A stretch of 64,000 nucleotides of DNA, taken from contig POSG01000001.1 in assembly GCA_003314535.1 (NCBI GenBank), positions 310,001-374,000 on the forward strand, in the 5' to 3' direction. Position numbers and translations under genes: made by a program. Source of the stretch: Geobacter sp. (GTDB lineage Bacteria; Desulfobacterota; Desulfuromonadia; Geobacterales; Geobacteraceae). Below, piece after piece: positions 62,582-64,000 of this stretch. Under the pieces are notes generated by a model. It worked only from the letters and a program-made list of their open reading frames with translations. It did no database searches and was not told the DNA's origin. How positions within the stretch are numbered: position 1 is the stretch's first letter; every line of letters begins with the position of its first letter.

Positions 62582-62959
62582 ATGAAAGATGAAAAGCAGT
62601 CCGCCGCCGCTCTCGGCAAAACACTCGCCATTGCCACGATGGCGGCTTCTCTCGGCATGTCCCTGGGAGTCCCGGTGGGCGATGTTCTGGCCGCCGACGA
62701 GAAATTGGACAATCCTTCCGCAATTTCCCACCAGGACAAGCACACCATGGCATCAAAGCAGTTGAAAATCTCCCCCCAGTCAAAACTGTCCGGCCAGGTC
62801 AAACTGTCGACCCAGTCCAAGCTGCCGGAACAATCCAGGGTGTCGAACCAGTTCAAGTTTTCCAACCAGTCGAAACTCTCGAAACAAGGCAAGGTGGAGT
62901 CTTCGCAGCTGAAGATCGATTCTTCGAAAGCAACTGGTGGATCAAGTGCGGCCCGCTAA
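62582..62959 (+). CDS. Secreted protein with eight hexapeptide repeats (QxKLSx)
   Basis: 125 residues. Start ATG 62582 is the likeliest (AGGA 2-3 bases upstream is rather close; no better site exists). A signal-like segment (about 11-38, ending VLAAD) is followed by eight contiguous six-residue repeats from Gln60 to Ser107: QLKISP, QSKLSG, QVKLST, QSKLPE, QSRVSN, QFKFSN, QSKLSK, QGKVES. A ninth is shifted by one. Repeats this regular suggest a beta-solenoid or stack. The function is unknown. Processing or modification of the repeats is conceivable, but no modifying enzyme is nearby. Confidence 0.75.
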   Translation: MKDEKQSAAALGKTLAIATMAASLGMSLGVPVGDVLAADEKLDNPSAISHQDKHTMASKQLKISPQSKLSGQVKLSTQSKLPEQSRVSNQFKFSNQSKLSKQGKVESSQLKIDSSKATGGSSAAR

Positions 62960-62967
62960 GTGTTGTC

Positions 62968-63062
62968 CGTCCTGAAACTCCCGGTAATGGCTTACAAAGT
63001 CCGGAATTTCCGGTTTGAAACCACGTAAAGGTATTTTAAAAGCCATTTCAATCTCCCGGATG
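62968..63062. repeat. Truncated MITE-like repeat (CATCCGGAA family)
   Basis: The left part (CCTGAAACTCCCGGTAATGGC, at 62971) matches the left end of the 27.4-kb copy (TTGAAACACCTGGTAATGGC). TTTGAAACCACGTAAAG corresponds to the inner TTGAAACCAGTGAAAG block. CCCGGATG (63055-63062) is the right end. About 100 bases are missing from the middle. Confidence 0.65.
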
Positions 63063-63079
63063 TCAGGTAAAATTTGTGC

Positions 63080-64000
63080 ATGGCTCGTATGGTTCCGCTC
63101 GAACTTATCATACTCCTGTCCTTTGCCGTTTCCGGCCTGCTTTCCGGATGCGCAACACTGCCCGACACCTCAAAAATCATCGCCGACATCCAACCTGACC
63201 ACAGGCCGCCCAGGATCGCATCCTCACGGGGACTGCTTTCTCCCCAGCAAAGCAAGCAAATTCTCGGCCGACTTAAATCTTCCGTTGAGCCGACGGATAT
63301 CCTGAATAACCATCTTTCCGTGATGGAAGTACTGAGCGGGAAACCCATCGTCAAGGGCAACAAGGTCGAACTTCTGATCGACGGTCCCGCGACCTACGCT
63401 GCCATGTTCAAGGCCATTGAAAACGCCAGAAACCACGTAAACATGGAAACATATATTTTCGAGGACGACGAAACGGGGCGCAAGCTCGCCGATCTCCTGG
63501 TCCGGAAACAACAGGAAGGGGTCCAGGTGAATCTCATCTATGACAGCGTCGGAAGCATCACAACCCCGCCCGCCTTTTTCCAGGCACTGAGCGACAAAGG
63601 AGTGTCGGTGCTGGAATACAACCCGGTCAATCCGCTGAAGGCACGCAGGAAATGGCGCCTGACACGCCGCGACCACAGGAAGATCCTGGTGGTGGACGGC
63701 AGCATCGCCATAACCGGCGGGGTCAACATAAGCCATGTTTATTCGAGCATGTTCTTCGGCAATGAAACCAGGGGCACAAGCGAAATACCTTGGAGGGACA
63801 CCGACGTACTCATCGAAGGGCCCGTCGTTGCCCAGTTCCAGGAACTGTTCTTCAACACGTGGAAATGGCAGAAGGGGCCGGAGATCCGGGACCGGGACTA
63901 CTTCCCCGAACTGGACGCCAAGGGTTCGGACCTTGTGCAGGTGATCCAGAGTTCGCCGGGAGAAAAGCGGCGCACGACTTTCATCATGTACTTGTCAGGC
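63080..64000 (+). CDS. Phospholipase D/cardiolipin-synthase-family lipoprotein (cut by window edge)
   Basis: 307 residues seen, open at the right edge. ATG 63080 opens a lipoprotein signal with lipobox LSGC (Cys24). The first HKD motif is 'HRKILVVDGSIAITGG' (HxKxxxxD) near residue 200. Family blocks such as 'NHVNMETYIFEDDETG' lie upstream and the second HKD would lie past the edge. Cardiolipin-synthase relatives transfer phosphatidyl groups. It may act at the periplasmic face of a membrane. A repeat element sits just upstream. Confidence 0.9.
   Translation, partial: MARMVPLELIILLSFAVSGLLSGCATLPDTSKIIADIQPDHRPPRIASSRGLLSPQQSKQILGRLKSSVEPTDILNNHLSVMEVLSGKPIVKGNKVELLIDGPATYAAMFKAIENARNHVNMETYIFEDDETGRKLADLLVRKQQEGVQVNLIYDSVGSITTPPAFFQALSDKGVSVLEYNPVNPLKARRKWRLTRRDHRKILVVDGSIAITGGVNISHVYSSMFFGNETRGTSEIPWRDTDVLIEGPVVAQFQELFFNTWKWQKGPEIRDRDYFPELDAKGSDLVQVIQSSPGEKRRTTFIMYLSG

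Noticed and set aside
1-64000. tRNA, rRNA or complete transposase genes
   Set aside because: Read for characteristic motifs on both strands; none were recognised.

Overview
The window looks like a chromosomal segment of a Geobacter-type bacterium (Desulfuromonadota / Geobacteraceae). That placement is an inference. It rests on the high-GC coding style, a GEMM-Ib (cGAMP-type) riboswitch that closely resembles the ones I know from Geobacter, a periplasmic [NiFe] hydrogenase, HydG, CstA, and many PAS/ABC-binding sensor proteins. No rRNA, tRNA, CRISPR array or complete transposase was found. Gene order is mosaic: short operons separated by non-coding stretches that carry small inverted-repeat elements.

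Layout. 1-10.5 kb: a membrane sensor cut by the left edge, an AcuI/YhdH-type oxidoreductase, a complete RND efflux operon (adaptor, pump, outer-membrane factor) with a TetR repressor bracketed by two identical 16-bp palindromes, and MsrA. 10.8-16 kb: a four-domain sulfur-handling flavoprotein (CoA-disulfide reductase, rhodanese, TusA, DsrE), then a FadL-like outer-membrane protein with two secreted thioredoxin-like proteins. 16-21 kb: accessory region with a HipA-family kinase carrying its own HTH, very AT-rich operator DNA, a 22-bp perfect hairpin, a secreted protein of unknown function and an AT-rich methyltransferase. 21-35 kb: metallophosphoesterase, Cu P-type ATPase, a membrane sulfite-oxidase-like molybdoenzyme, PBP1A, a spermidine-synthase-like membrane protein, Pcm, a DksA-like protein and small genes. 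35-45 kb: an M15 peptidase, an 11-residue-repeat secreted protein, a large hybrid histidine kinase, Tex and small hypotheticals.

45-50.4 kb is the most interesting part. A predicted cGAMP riboswitch with an overlapping intrinsic terminator precedes [NiFe] hydrogenase small and large subunits, the maturation protease, and TatB-like, TatC and TatA genes. The small subunit carries a Tat signal and ends in a CXXCH motif, the signature for covalent c-type heme, instead of the usual C-terminal membrane helix. The operon therefore seems to encode an exported, signal-controlled uptake hydrogenase with its own export machinery and possibly a built-in heme contact to periplasmic cytochromes.

50.4-64 kb: a Zn/Cd/Pb P-type ATPase diverging from its MerR regulator, a secreted hypothetical, Lnt, an outer-membrane protein, an iron-sulfur flavoprotein, HydG with its TM1266-type partner (with a candidate attenuator), CstA, an SDR remnant, a hexapeptide-repeat secreted protein and a phospholipase-D family protein cut by the right edge.

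Dispersed repeats: a MITE-like family with CATCCGGAA ends has four copies (near 2.2, 27.4, 50.1 and 63.0 kb). A second inverted-repeat family sits at 35.9 kb and inside the 3' end of the merR-type gene at 53.2 kb. Functions are assigned from visible motifs and recalled family knowledge; no database search was run.
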